This document shows, in pieces, positions 29,966 through 41,265 of a DNA stretch of 64,000 nucleotides (the stretch's first letter is position 1; each line of letters opens with the position of its first letter). The DNA is from Vombatus ursinus (lineage: Eukaryota > Chordata > Mammalia > Diprotodontia > Vombatidae): contig NW_020954630.1 in assembly GCF_900497805.2 (NCBI RefSeq), positions 4,749,573-4,813,572 of the forward strand, written 5' to 3'. A program made the translations under genes and the position numbers. The notes beneath the pieces were generated by a model that worked only from the letters and a program-made list of their open reading frames with translations, was not told the origin of the DNA and did no database searches.

Positions 29966-31917
29966 TGAGTTATGACTATCTTAGAATTTTTGGCTTTAAG
30001 GTAGAACTGAATTTTTTTTACGCACTCACTTATTTCCCCTTTTGCTTCCAATCTAACTCAAATTCCTCTAGGTGTTTTGTTCTTTATGTGCCTAGAGGCT
30101 CCTTTGACTATGAAATACTCAATTCAACTAAGGAAACCATGAAAGATAATCTGCTGGGACAGAAACATTTCACTGGGATACAGTCCCTGCTATGAAGGAG
30201 CTTATAGCTTAGTAGGGGACATGAGCTGTAATGCAAATTAGAAAGTGATAAGTGCCCAAGAGAGGTACAAACCTTGCCATGAGAGTAAAGAAAGTCAGTA
30301 GAACTTGCACAGTTATTGGATAACAGTTTCCAGAAATGCATATAGCAATCTGTATTTACAGAATGTAGCCCAGTTCTTCCTAATCCTTTAGCGAGGATAG
30401 GGCTGTCATTTACCAAGAGATATCGAGTATCCATTTACTTGACTTCCCTGGTGACCAGCACAAATTTATTTTCAGGATATCTAAAAAGTGTATACTGCCA
30501 AGTTTCTGAAATGCAGTCTCTCTTTTGCAAAACAAGCTACATTTCGAGCTGGCTTCTCCAAACTGTCAACTTCCAAAGTCCATCCTTTTCCCCATCTGTA
30601 TAGATGTTGTAGTTCTGACACACATAGAAATGGGAAAACTCAATTATTATTTGTCAGGAAGCTTGTTTCTTCCTTGGCAGCTGTTATAGTAAATTTCTTT
30701 CCTCCTCTTCATTAGGCTAGGTAGACTTCTAACAACATGCTTCCTTGTCTTACCCTCAAACAAGATTAGGAAGTGGAAAAGGTCTACCACCGAAGGGATA
30801 CAAGGCCATGTAATATGGCCTCATCCATATTACAGCTTCCTTGGACAGACATGGAGAATGAAGACAAAACAAGACAAAACAACAAAACAATATATTACAC
30901 GTGTGAGTTCAGCTGACATGAATGAATTGCTCTATCTTTGATTTTTTTTTAACTTGTGGAGAATAACCATCCCTTCTCAATTGTATGCATATCGTGTCAG
31001 CCTTAGATCTATGCTTTTAGACTCAGAAGGAATGTCATTCCCATATGTGTTAAATGTAAATGTAGATATCAGAAACGCTATTTTATGATGAGCCAAAACT
31101 AGTTTGTTGGGAAGCAGAGTAAGTCATGCTGCAGGATAGTGTTGGTTCCCATAATCAAAGAAGAAGAGAGGCATAAAAGAAGGGAGATGTCTAGAGAAAG
31201 AACTAGTAAAGATCTAGGAGAAAGGATTAAATCAAGAAAAAAATCAAATGGGAGGGTCAGCACTGTGCTAGGTGTCTAAAGCAAAGACTAGTTGGAAATT
31301 TTTTTGCTTATGATGTAAGGATAATGGAATAACCTTATTTAGATGTCAAGGGACTCCCTGGAAGATTTGTTTGCCTCTGAAGCCAGGGGTTATACACATA
31401 GAGCTAGCTGGAAAAGGCCTTATTTTTGCAAGAATCAGGCAACTAAGAGACAAAATTCAACCGGCCCGGGGATGGAAGCAGAACAGAATTAAAGAGGAAA
31501 AAATAGACTTACGCTCTAAGTTCAATGAAGTTGGACTCCATTATTATAGAATGTACCTGTATTTTTTCCTACCTGTAACAGATTTGATCTGGAGATTTCT
31601 CACATTCCATTCAAGTGGTTTACTGTGCTCTTTAACATTTATTTAATGAGTTCTTTCTAATAAACTTACTCATTAGGTAGTTGGTGAGAAATTAAAGGGA
31701 GGAACTGAGTTCCCAGTTGCAGCAGCTTTAAAAGATGACTTCCTTTTTATAACAATGAGTATCTTAATGATTTTTGTGATTGTTCAATTGCAAAAGGAAA
31801 TCTTTTTATCCACCTAAGCAACATTCTGCAGATTATTAAACATAAAAGAATAATAGCGGGATAGCAATTTGTCCTGGGACCATTTCTAGTTGAACTCCAT
31901 GGAACAAGATTGTAATA
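29966..31917. other. unassigned intron-like DNA
   Basis: A short ACAAAAC-rich tract lies at about 30863-30892. I see no classifiable repeat or exon otherwise. The frames at 30108-30434 and 31371-31646 have no family pattern. Confidence 0.3.
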
Positions 31918-31985
31918 ACGAATAGTAGTTCACATTCATGTAGTGCTTTAAGATTTTCAGAGCATTTTATGTATATGTCACAGCT
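31918..31985 (-). repeat. MIR fragment, antisense
   Basis: 'gtagtgctttaagattttca' and 'gagcattttatgtatatg' correspond to the L2-like tail of an antisense MIR. The rest is missing or unrecognisable. Confidence 0.5.
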
Positions 31986-32285
31986 ATATCAATGAATAGA
32001 AAGGAACCCCCTGTTTGGGAAGATCTTAAATATTTCAATGATATTCTTTGAAAATAGTGAATATTATCACATGTGAGCTATGAAATAACCATTTTAGAAT
32101 ATGAAGTTATATCAAAAGGCTAAAAGAAACCTAAAGGTCTTGCAGACTAACCCACCAAATAAAGAGAAATTGTATATTCCATAGAAGAAAACAAATTCTG
32201 TCCCACCTGCCAGAAGCCTTAAAGAAATAGGTAGGGTCTCTAAGGAGAATCATGCATTGGGCTAATTGAGAACAATCATCTTCAT

Positions 32286-32545
32286 ATAGCTAACATTTAT
32301 AGAGGGCTTCAAGTTTTGCAAAATGCTTCATATATATATATATATATATATATATAATCTCATTTAATCTTACAACAATACTGGGAGGTAGGTGTTATTT
32401 TTATCCCCATTTTAAAGATGAGGAAACTGAGATTGAGAAAGATTAAGGGACTTGCCTTGTGTTAATATAGTTAGTAAGTGTTTGAGACAGGATTTGTAGT
32501 CTTTCTGACTTCAAGTTGAGCATTTTATTCTCCATACCACCTAGC
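32286..32545 (-). repeat. MIR-like SINE, antisense, with internal (TA)n expansion
   Basis: 'agctaacatttatagagggc', 'gttttgcaaaatgcttcata', then a (TA)n run at about 32330-32356. 'atctcatttaatcttacaac', 'gaggtaggtgttattttta', 'gatgaggaaactgagattga' and 'ccataccacctagctg' follow. The TA run replaces the short AT stretch of the normal element. Confidence 0.9.
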
Positions 32546-32867
32546 TGAAAAGTTCATATTACCTTTCTTTGAATATTCATGGGAATTAATGCTTGTAGGG
32601 AAACACTGAGTATTATTTTTGTGAATCAATTCTTGAGTTGTCCTAACCTAGTGATATGAAGAATGAGTGGAAAAAGCTGGAAATGTTTGGGAGTTAAAAG
32701 AGATCATATTGGCAAATATGGGCAAAATTGTCATAAAACATCATTTTCTGTGGGTCCTTTGTCTTTCAGAATCCATCTCTTTGCAAGGTTACTCCATTTA
32801 CTATTTAGGACCTCCAAGGATTTTGAATGTAGTTGGTTTACAAAACTCTAAAACTGCCGTAGATCTA

Positions 32868-32892
32868 TGCTATAATAATAATAACTTTATTG
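32868..32892 (-). repeat. MIR 5' stub cut by WSINE1-like insertion
   Basis: 'ctataataataataacttta' is the tail start of an antisense MIR. The element continues at 33048 after the inserted SINE. Confidence 0.7.
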
Positions 32893-33047
32893 TTTTTTTT
32901 GTTTGTTTTTAGGCAATTGGGGTTAAATGACTTGCCCAGGGTCACACAGCTAATAAGTGACAAGTGTTTGGTCTGAGGCCAGATTTGAACTCAGGTCCTC
33001 TTGATTTCAGGGCAGGTGTTCTATCCACTGCGCCACCTAGCTGTCCC
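32893..33047 (-). repeat. WSINE1/MAR1-like short SINE, antisense
   Basis: The plus strand starts with a T/TTTG-rich tail, then has 'ggcaattggggttaaatgac', 'ttgcccagggtcacacagct', 'ggccagatttgaactcaggt', 'ttctatccactgcgccacct' and AGCTGTCCC. This is a nearly intact copy of the marsupial short CORE-SINE. The flanks AATAACTTTAT and AATAACTTCAT form a target duplication within an older MIR. Confidence 0.92.
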
Positions 33048-33295
33048 GAGAATAACTTCATATATTGCTTTAAAGTTCGCAAAGAACTCTAAAAATACTA
33101 TCTTATAGAGTCATTACAACAACCCTGGGAAGTAGGTGTGATATTATTATTTTTTATAGATGAGGAAACTGAGGCAGACAGAGATTAAGTGACAGCTCAG
33201 GATCACATAACTAATAAGTATCTGAGGATGGATTTGAACTCAGGTCTTCCTGACTCTAGGTCTAGGGTCTATCCTCTATGTCACCTTGCTTCTTC
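33048..33295 (-). repeat. MIR-like SINE, antisense (main part)
   Basis: 'tatattgctttaaagttcgc', 'tcattacaacaaccctggga', 'gatgaggaaactgaggcaga', 'aactaataagtatctgagga' and 'ctcaggtcttcctgactcta' follow the antisense MIR order. It is the continuation of the stub before the WSINE1-like insertion. Confidence 0.85.
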
Positions 33296-33854
33296 ATTGA
33301 TGTGGGTATTCTCCCTAGTTCTGCAGATCACCATTTATTCGTACTTGCCCATCCTGCATGGCCCTTCTTCGTGTCCTTTCATAAATTTGCCATTAACTAG
33401 GAATATTCCTTGCATTCTTTTTACATTTTATGGGTACCAGATGGGTTGCCCATCAATTGTCCCGTGATCTCAATATGTCATATTTGTTTTTGTTATATAT
33501 TTCTGTGATAATAGTCTCTTTACCATTTTTCTGTATAATTCCTTTTTTATAATGGGTAGCAGCCTGCTCACAACCACCAAACCATATAAGTTTGAAAATC
33601 TTTATTCCATCATTGGGTATAATTTTTTTTAAGACCTTCAAAGTGGCCAAACATTAATTGGGACAGGAAGCTTTGAGTGTCACAGAAAGCTAATTGTGAA
33701 GGTATACTATGCTTGTGTGGGTATGTAGACCAGGATCATTTTCCAGTTTAGAGAACATGAAAGAACCCCTTGATTTTCATCACTTCAGTTCCTTGGATTT
33801 GGTATTGTCTTTTGAAAGTCCCAAGGTCCTGGAAGGCATTTAAAAATTCTGGGT
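33296..33854. other. unassigned DNA
   Basis: No gene or clear repeat is seen. The duplication AAATTCTGGGT at 33844-33854 marks the left edge of the next SINE insertion. Confidence 0.3.
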
Positions 33855-34012
33855 TGGGGCAGCTAGGTGGCACAGTGGATAGAGTACCAACCCTGGAGCC
33901 AGGAGAACCTGAGTTCAAATCTGGCCTCAGACACTTGACACTTACTAGCTGTGTGACATTGGGCAAGTCACTTAGCCCCATTGTCTAGCAAAAAACAAAA
34001 ACAAACAAAAAG
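33855..34012 (+). repeat. WSINE1/MAR1-like short SINE, sense, intact
   Basis: GGGGCAGCTAGGTGGCACAG, then 'gatagagtaccaaccctgga', 'gttcaaatctggcctcagac', 'tactagctgtgtgacattgg', 'gcaagtcacttagcccc' and an A/AAAC-rich tail. A perfect 11-bp target duplication AAATTCTGGGT occurs at 33844-33854 and 34013-34023. It is probably among the younger insertions in the window. Confidence 0.95.
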
Positions 34013-34094
34013 AAATTCTGGGTCTTCTCTACAGCCACCCTTCTTTTTTCTAAGAGAATCTATAGAATATAGTTTTAGCTTACGCTTGATTGAA

Positions 34095-34125
34095 AAACAA
34101 ACAAACAAACAAACAAACAAAAAGT
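34095..34125. repeat. (AAAC)n microsatellite
   Basis: About seven units of CAAA between GAAAAA and AAGTGAAA. Confidence 0.9.
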
Positions 34126-36514
34126 GAAATCAACTCACACCAGGATCTTATAGCATTGCAGTAGTGGCAAATGAGGCCAAATAGAAAAGGCCTTTGTACC
34201 TTTATTAGACTCATTTAGACTTATTTTAGGGTTGTGTTTTTATTGAAGCTTTCAGAGTTTTTTTTTCTTCTTCTTACTTTCATACAAAGTTTATTTTAGT
34301 CCATGATTATTTAAAATGATTCATGTTTAGCATCCAGGATGTTAATTACTGCAGAGCTAGACTTCCATTTCTAAGGAGGACAACAAAGCCCCCTTTCTTT
34401 TCTTTTCCTTTTACACATATAAAGGAGATAGTGTTAAAGCAGTCTTATGCAAATAATAAAACCCTAGTTAGATTAACAATGCTAATGACAGTTAATGCAT
34501 TCCTAAAGCTTCAGTGTGATCAAAAATATTCAGTGTGCTCAGAAATGCTCTAGGACCACCTAAGAACATTGGAAAAGCAGACTTTTTCATGGAGATTAGT
34601 TTATTTAAAGTAAATCCACAGCCCAAGTCTAAGAGATAGAGATGAGCTTTAAAATATGCACTGTGCAGTGCATAGTGGAAGCGGCAGATAAAAGTTGGTC
34701 TCTCTTCCAAGCTACTCTGACAGATTCTATGAATGTCTAAGGTGAATGGGTGCCTAGGTACAAGGGTGAGGGGACAAGAAAGAGAAAACAGGTCATTTGA
34801 TGGCAAGCAAAGAAACTCCTTTGGGTTCAGAGTGACCTGAAACCTATGGCTAGGACTATGCAAGGTGAATAGATACATATGATTCTATTGTAACCTATTG
34901 TAACTTCTTTGGGAGTTAAGCATTTCTTGATATTCTTCCCATTTCTATCCTGCCTGAGGGCCAGATCATAGAGTAATCAATCTCTACCAATTTAGAGTCT
35001 TATGCAAATGAACCTGAGCTGTGAATGAATTTGTGACTGGGTTACAATATGTTACATTTTCATCCATCAAGGCTTTGTCTTCACCACCAAATTAAGGTAG
35101 AAATACCCCAGAGATTGAGGAGCTGTCTCCATTTCCCTATGGGGGCATTCATGCCAAGTAGCAGTAAGCTTAATAAAAAGGGATAATAAACTGAGAGCTG
35201 TGTCCCAGGTGATATTTATTTTGGTTAATTCAGACTGCCTTCAAGGCATGAAGACTTCCTAAAAGTATCATAGAATTTGACCCTGATTTCTGTGATTCAT
35301 GCTTTCCCCACTGGATGAAAGGAACTCTTCCTAAGATACTTGAGATTGTGTACTGAAGGATCTCCTAAAGTCCATGGGCATTTACAAAGCCAAAAGTCTC
35401 CTTTATGACAAAAAAAAAATTTCTATTCAACTGGGAATTTGACCATTCTAATTTTCCAGCCCCATACCCCAGCTCTTTGTCACTGGAAATCTTTAAATTA
35501 AACATGGAAGAGGAACATTTTTGAGGAACATTATACAGGAGATAGAAAACTCCTGCTTCAGATAGGTTTTGGACTAGAGGGTCTTTGAGTTCCCTTCCAA
35601 ATATGAGACTAATTTTATGATGCTTCCGTTTTTCCTTTTTTTGCCCTCTTAGGATGTTTCCTGTTCTTTACCTGCTTTTCTTTTTCCTGGCTTCTACCCT
35701 GCATTACTTATTTTACTGCTCCCTAGAACCTACATTAAGGCATGAGAAGGGGAATGAAGAAAAAATGAAACTCAACCAGCACATTTCCCCACTTGCCCAT
35801 GACATTAGTTTTTTAGTTTTTGTTGTTGTTGTTTTTGTTGTTTGTTTGTTTGTTTGTTTTTTAAGTATGATTTTTTAAGTAGGGTTAAGACAAGGATATT
35901 ATGGCCTAAAGTGAACATTTTGGATTAGCTATAAATTTCATTTATACTACACTGAATTTGTACGACTCCTTGTCATAGATTCTGTCTGTAGAAGTGGCTA
36001 TACTGCATTGAGCTCCTACTCTGTCTCCTAGGATTCTCTGCAATGCAGAGGCTAAAGGGAGGATGAGGATATTTCACCAAGCAATGTAAGTGTTCCAAAG
36101 CTAATATTTATGCAAATTATATTATTGATGGAAGGAAGATCCCCAACAGGACCAATTCAAGGGCAAAATATAAGCCATAAGAATGGGAATCCCTTAAAAG
36201 AGAAGTTTAAAATATTAAGTGTTGCTGATTCACTGTTGTCTCCTTTGAAATTCTGAAAGTAGTTATGAGAAATGACTTGAAGAAGAGCTAGTTTCCTAAG
36301 TCTTTTGAGAATAGAGCTAGAAAGGTAAAAGGTGCCAGTTTGAGTAGAGACATGTGGTGGGGATGAAAGGCTTTTTATAGAAGATATAAGAAAAGAAGGA
36401 TGAAAGGAAAGCAACTGAGATAAGCAGTATATGAGTACTAAAAGTCCTGGCTATGGCAGGTGAAGATTTTTTAACTTGGTCCTTAAAGTGGATAAAAGAG
36501 GCTGGAGAACACAA
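34126..36514. other. unassigned intron-like DNA
   Basis: A (TTG)n/(TTTG)n tract lies at about 35816-35863 and an A9 run near 35410. No repeat family or exon is clearly recognisable. The 128-codon minus-strand frame at 34492-34878 shows no domain. Confidence 0.3.
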
Positions 36515-36685
36515 CATGGTATGGCAGAGAGACTACAGGCTTTGGAGTTAGAGGATCTGGTGTCATATGCTAACCACCTCAGTCACTTACCCTTGGACAA
36601 GTTATCCAACTTCCTTTGGCTTCAGTTTCCCTATCTATAATATGAGGGGCTTAGTCCTTTCCAGCTTGAAATCTAAAATCCTATA
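36515..36685 (+). repeat. MIR-like SINE, sense
   Basis: 'ggctttggagttagaggatc', 'ccttggacaagttatccaac', 'ttcagtttccctatctataa' and 'tatgaggggcttagtccttt' match sense order. Confidence 0.75.
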
Positions 36686-36689
36686 ATAA

Positions 36690-36895
36690 TAATAGTTATC
36701 ATTTACATAATACTTAAAGTTTGCAAAACATCTTTCATATATTATCTCATTTGATCTTCCCAACAATCTTGTGAAATGGGTTTTATTATTATTTTACAGA
36801 TGAGGAAACAGACTGAGAGAGGTTAAGTGACTCGTCCAGGGTGTCACCCAGCTAGTAAGTGTCTAACACAGAATTTAAATATTTGTTTAGGGTCT
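36690..36895 (-). repeat. MIR-like SINE, antisense
   Basis: 'tacttaaagtttgcaaaaca', 'attatctcatttgatcttcc', 'gatgaggaaacagactgaga' and 'gaggttaagtgactcgtcca' match the antisense order. It lies tail to tail with the preceding sense MIR, so the pair could form an imperfect inverted repeat. Confidence 0.85.
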
Positions 36896-37539
36896 AGGAT
36901 TCCAAAAACTACTGGTGAGTTGATAAAAAGAAGATACATTTGGATGGTGGTAGTTTTGACAAAGAAGGGACGGGGAAAATAAAAATCAAAGAGACTAGCT
37001 AAAGAAGATCATAGCAGTCAAGGCAGAATCAAGAACATCTGTTGAAATCAAAAGTACCTGTATTATGTAGGGAGGGAGAAGAGGTTATTTTAGGTACTTG
37101 CCCAGAGAGGAGCAATAGGGTTTGTCAAAAAGCTGGAAGTAATGAAGGCTGTGAGTCTTAGCTAAATTTCCGTGTTATATTGTTTACAGAGAGAGCACTC
37201 AAACAAGTAATCAGTGAACCAAGTCTTACCACATTGCTGCCCTGTGGTAGATGGCTCTGCTAACCCACAACTAGCCGCCTATAACCTCCTACTCTCAAAA
37301 GCAAGTACAGATGAGAAGGGACTTCACCAGTGAGCACAGATGAGACAACCTAGTTCTAACTGGCTGGTGACAGTGATTGAAGACCCTGCCCTGGGGCAGG
37401 GCACATAGTACTCCCCACACAAGAAACAGGAAAGGCAGGTAATAAACAGTTGCAAAGATAGAATCTCTCTGGGTCTATAGTCTTGACCTAAGGGTACTTG
37501 GCAAAAACAGTCATCAAATCTTAAAATCTCAGAGCTGAA
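36896..37539. other. unassigned DNA
   Basis: No exon or diagnosable element. The stretch 37180-37440 has a moderate GC rise ('ctgccctggggcagggcaca') but no known signature. Confidence 0.3.
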
Positions 37540-37742
37540 AAAATCTTAGAGGTCATCCTTTAACAGAGCAAGTATCAAATCTGTAACATCTCAAGAGGTT
37601 AACCCTCCTACCTTCTAAAGACAGCTGGCAATGGAAACTTATTGGCTCTCAAGAAGGCTTGTTCTACTTTCAGACAACTTGAGTTATTGGGGAGATTTTT
37701 TCTTCCTATCCAGCTGAAATCTCTGAAAATCTCTCTAACTCT
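37540..37742 (-). repeat. CR1/L3-like LINE fragment
   Basis: 'tggcaatggaaacttattgg', 'ctttcagacaacttgagtta', 'ttcttcctatccagctgaaa' and 'tctctgaaaatctctc' are diverged matches to the CR1/L3 3' region in the same orientation as the fragments at 28.7 and 43.0 kb. Confidence 0.45.
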
Positions 37743-37744
37743 AA

Positions 37745-37905
37745 GACATCAATTCAACAATCAATCAATAAGTATTTATTACTTGTTGACTCTGTGGCAG
37801 ACATGGTACTAAGTGCTGGGGATACAAAGGCAGAAACAAGACTAATCCCTGCCCCCAGTGAATTTCTTCTACTGAAGAGTAGACCATGTAGACGTCTAAA
37901 TAGAT
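37745..37905 (+). repeat. old interspersed repeat of the 'caatcaataagtatttatt' type
   Basis: 'caatcaataagtatttatta', 'ggcagacatggtactaagtg', 'ctggggatacaaaggcagaa' and 'tccctgcccccagtgaattt' form a pattern that recurs at 42.7, 46.2, 53.9 and possibly 60.2 kb. It is common in mammalian genomes, but I cannot name the family with certainty. Confidence 0.6.
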
Positions 37906-38044
37906 TCAAGATGATGTAATGAATGTGTGTGTAAAACAGTGGACTAAATGTAATATGTAAATCAATTCAAATTTGTTTATTTTGAACCTGTATTTTTCCA
38001 TTGATTGACTTTGAATATGATTTTTACTATTTGGGGGGACAACT

Positions 38045-38350
38045 ACATAGGAACCTAACTTTTCACAGCAACCATCTAAAAGAACCCTGCCACAATCTTA
38101 GTGTCCTTTGATTCAGATGCATGGGGTAACCTGTAAGAATCAGGACTGAGCAAGGAGTTAGAAGCCAATTTGTTTCAGAAGTATACATGATAATGCTCCT
38201 AATTCTACCCTTTGGAGCCAAGCTAAACAAATCTAATCCCTCTTCCACAAGAGAGCCCTTCAAATATTTGAAGACAACTATCACATCTCCCATGTACCTT
38301 CTGTACTCCTAGTCAAGTCTTAATGATGCCACGCTGGAAAACTTCAGCAA
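38045..38350 (-). repeat. CR1/L3-like LINE fragment
   Basis: 'attctaccctttggagccaa', 'caaatctaatccctcttcca', 'gagagcccttcaaatatttg' and 'aagacaactatcacatctcc' reproduce the most conserved block of the CR1/L3 3' end. Confidence 0.65.
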
Positions 38351-38659
38351 ACAAAGGTGGTTTGAAATGTAGATAGAGTAATCAGCATGGATAGAACTCA
38401 TCCGTTGGTTCCTATGGTTCCTTCTACAAAGAGTGATCAGGTGTTGCTCCTCTATACCCACCTGAAAGACAGAACAGCCTGGATAGAAGGGTCATACTCA
38501 CAGCTGCAGCATGACTGGCTTTTTGTAGATTGTGGAGCAGGGAACTGATTGGCAGTACAAGACTGAGTCTGTGAAATACATGCCATCAACCAGCAAATGA
38601 AAGAATGTTTCAAATAACTAATAAGACTTGAGGATCAAACCCATTCTAGGGTTTTTCCT

Positions 38660-39417
38660 ATCATACATCAGATTGGAAAAGATGAAAATGATATATTTTG
38701 GAGGTTCTGTGGGAATATAGGCATACAAATGGACTGTTAGTGGAACTTTCAGTTGGACCAACCATTCTGGAGAACAGTCTGGAATTATACTAGAAATGCC
38801 ACCAAATCATATATGTTTTTTGACCCAGTAAGACCATGAATAGACATATTCCCCAAGGCAGTGAAAGAGAGGAAAAACATTTTCACATAGGCAGCAATAA
38901 TTTTAGCAGCACTTTTTTTAGTAGCAAAAATCTAGAAGGAAGATAGGTACTGATCAGTTAGGGAATATTATGCAAATTTTGTGGTGTATGAAAGCAATGG
39001 AATATTATCTTGCTCTAAGAAATGAGAGGTATGTAGAATTCAGAGTACCTTGGAATAATTTGTATGAACTAATATAGGGCAAAGTAAGTAGAAACAGGAA
39101 TGCATTTTGCATAAAGATCAAAATAATTAAAGGAAAACATGAATCAAGTACATAAGAATGTTCATCAGTTCAGTGACAAATTATGACTTCAGAGAATAGA
39201 TGAGGAAGCATGCTCGCTATCTGTGGGCAGAAAGGCAATGGGATATAGGTACAGAATGAGGCATATGTCTTTAGATATGGCAATGGGTGTACTTGTTTTG
39301 CCTAACAATGTTTGTGGCAAGTTGGTTCTGTTCTGGGGGTAGGTTCGAAAATCATTGTGAAATGACAGTTCTGGAAAAGAAACAGACACTAATAAAATAA
39401 TTTGAAAAAAAAAAAGA
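38660..39417 (+). mobile_element. L1 LINE 3' end, sense, with poly(A)
   Basis: The sequence follows the end of L1 ORF2 and the 3' UTR of marsupial L1. It has 'gtgggaatataggcatacaa', 'gtggaactttcagttggacc', 'accattctggagaacagtct', 'gaatattatcttgctctaag', 'aaatgagaggtatgtag' and 'gcaaagtaagtagaaacagg', and ends in an A-rich tract at about 39402-39414. It is 5'-truncated and decayed, with no usable frame. Confidence 0.85.
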
Positions 39418-39549
39418 ATGACTACTTTCCTTATCAGTGTCATCTCTTTTCCCCATCATCATTTAAAGTACTCATATAGACACTTCTAGATTTAGGATCT
39501 GGTAGAAAGTCCACAGGACCTTAAATGATGAAATTCTACTTGGTTCATG

Positions 39550-39800
39550 ATACATTGAAAAGAACTCTGAGCCTGAAGTCAGATCACTTGGATTTAAGTT
39601 CTAGTTCCCTCATTTCTCAGGTAAATAACTTTGGACAAGTCATTTAACTTATGTGAGCCCCAGTTTCCTCACCTGTATAGTAGGGACAAATAATATTTTC
39701 ATTACCTGTCTTGCTGGGTTATTGTGAGAATCAAAGGTCAGAATGTATACACAAGCACTTTGTGAATTATAAAGTATAGCATTTTACTATTTTTATTGCT
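39550..39800 (+). repeat. MIR-like SINE, sense
   Basis: 'tgagcctgaagtcagatcac', 'ctttggacaagtcatttaac', 'ccagtttcctcacctgtata', 'gctgggttattgtgagaatc' and 'agcactttgtgaattataaa' match a long sense MIR. Confidence 0.85.
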
Positions 39801-39820
39801 TCAAAAATCTGTTTGAGCTT

Positions 39821-39853
39821 TTCTAACATTATTCTAACATTATTCTAACATTA
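39821..39853. repeat. 12-bp tandem repeat, about 2.7 copies
   Basis: TTCTAACATTA repeated with a 12-bp period. Trivial local duplication. Confidence 0.85.
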
Positions 39854-39914
39854 CAGAGTTAGTTGTTGCTGTGGATGAGAAAATGTAGATATTACATAGT
39901 GTCTCTTCTCTGAG

Positions 39915-40098
39915 ATGACCTCCCATTTGCACTGTATATTTCTTGTACTTACACAGCTATTTACACAGTTGTTTCCCCTATGAGAATGTGAGTTGTCTGA
40001 GAGATCATATTTTTGCCTTACATCATATCCTCAACAGTTGATACAGTGCTGAAATATAGTAAGTGCTTAATAAATGTTTGTTGGCAGATTGACTAACT
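39915..40098 (+). repeat. L2 LINE 3' end
   Basis: 'gtgagttgtctgagagatca', 'ttttgccttacatcatatcc', 'gtgctgaaatatagtaagtg' and 'cttaataaatgtttgttggc' are the L2 terminal pattern. Confidence 0.75.
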
Positions 40099-41104
40099 AT
40101 ATTGCCAGGAAAAGACTCTTTCGATCCGATCGGAAAGGTGCTTCTATGGCAGAGCACCAGAGTATGTTATAAGTAGACTACCCTTTACATAGGTAGTCTG
40201 TTCTTAAAAACAACATTCATAAATTCATTTGCTTTATAAATAAAATGTCTTATATGTAATAAAGGAGCTGACTATTTAAAGGAAAACTGTAGTGAATTCT
40301 ATGAAGTGATCATTCACCACCACCACCCCAAACACCTTTCCAAATGGCATTTTGCATAGATTTGTATCTTCATATATTGAGTTTATTAATCCATTAATCC
40401 ATATTGATCAAACTCCTAGAGAATGCAAAGCCCTCTATAGAACATTAGTAGATATTTGATTAAGGCATGAAATGAAAATACTGAGATAAGATGCTTTCCC
40501 AGGATAATTCTTTTAGAATAGAATAGATGAGGTTCTATACTACCTAAGAGGGAAAGGATGGGATGACCTTTCAAAGTCCGTTCTGTATCAATGACGCCAT
40601 GATTCTCTCTTTTTTAAAAATAATTCAGATTTCACTCTGCCATTATAGAAACAGATTTACTGGAAAAGTAAGGTTTGTCTCAATAAATAAAGAAAAGAAT
40701 TTAGGTTCTTTTTCATAATTCTCTTCCAAAGAGAACCTTACTAACTGTGAGCAGGAATACTTAAAATCACTGAAGAAATTGCATTGAATTGAAAGAGGAC
40801 GTGGTAGCATTGTCAATAAGGTCTGCGCAGAATATGATGCTGTTGTGTAAGGAAAATGATATGTGTGTCAATCTGAATCCACAGTGGCAACATTACAATA
40901 TGCAGAATAGCAAATTGAGGTCAGTGGAAATACTTTCTGCTTGCATTTAGGATATGGGAAGAGGGAAATCTATTTTCAGTTTCACATATACCATCAGAGA
41001 AATGGATTCTTTTCCCTTTCATTTTTGGTTTCTGCGTGGTCTAATACTTATCAAAAATACCACACTCATTAGTTTATAATGCCGTTCACTTAGAACAATT
41101 CAAA
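40099..41104. other. unassigned DNA; possible conserved block about 40780-41080
   Basis: No SINE/LINE signature. The section 40780-41080 is repeat-free and compositionally even ('gtctgcgcagaatatgatgc', 'ggtttctgcgtggtctaata'), unlike its AT-rich neighbours. Conservation is only inferred. Confidence 0.2.
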
Positions 41105-41265
41105 GATTTTGATCTATTCAGAAAATATTTACAAAGTATCTCCCTTATGCAAGAAGCTGTTCCAGGTGACATATGGGGTGTAGAAGTGTAAGCCTTGGTC
41201 CTTCTTCTCATGGAGCTTACAATCACATGGGAAGAGTCAAAGTGTACCTACATATTTTAATACTC
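41105..41265 (+). repeat. old interspersed repeat, diverged
   Basis: 'ttcagaaaatatttacaaag', 'tcttctcatggagcttacaa' and 'tcacatgggaagagtcaaag' resemble the '...tatttattgagtgcctactatg...ggagcttacattc' repeat type, heavily diverged. Confidence 0.4.

Noticed and set aside
34492-34878. 128-codon minus-strand frame
   Set aside because: No domain pattern or exon context; chance frame.
40120-40137. Palindrome around CGATCCGATCGG
   Set aside because: Not a perfect inverted repeat on inspection, and an isolated 12-18 bp match is expected by chance.
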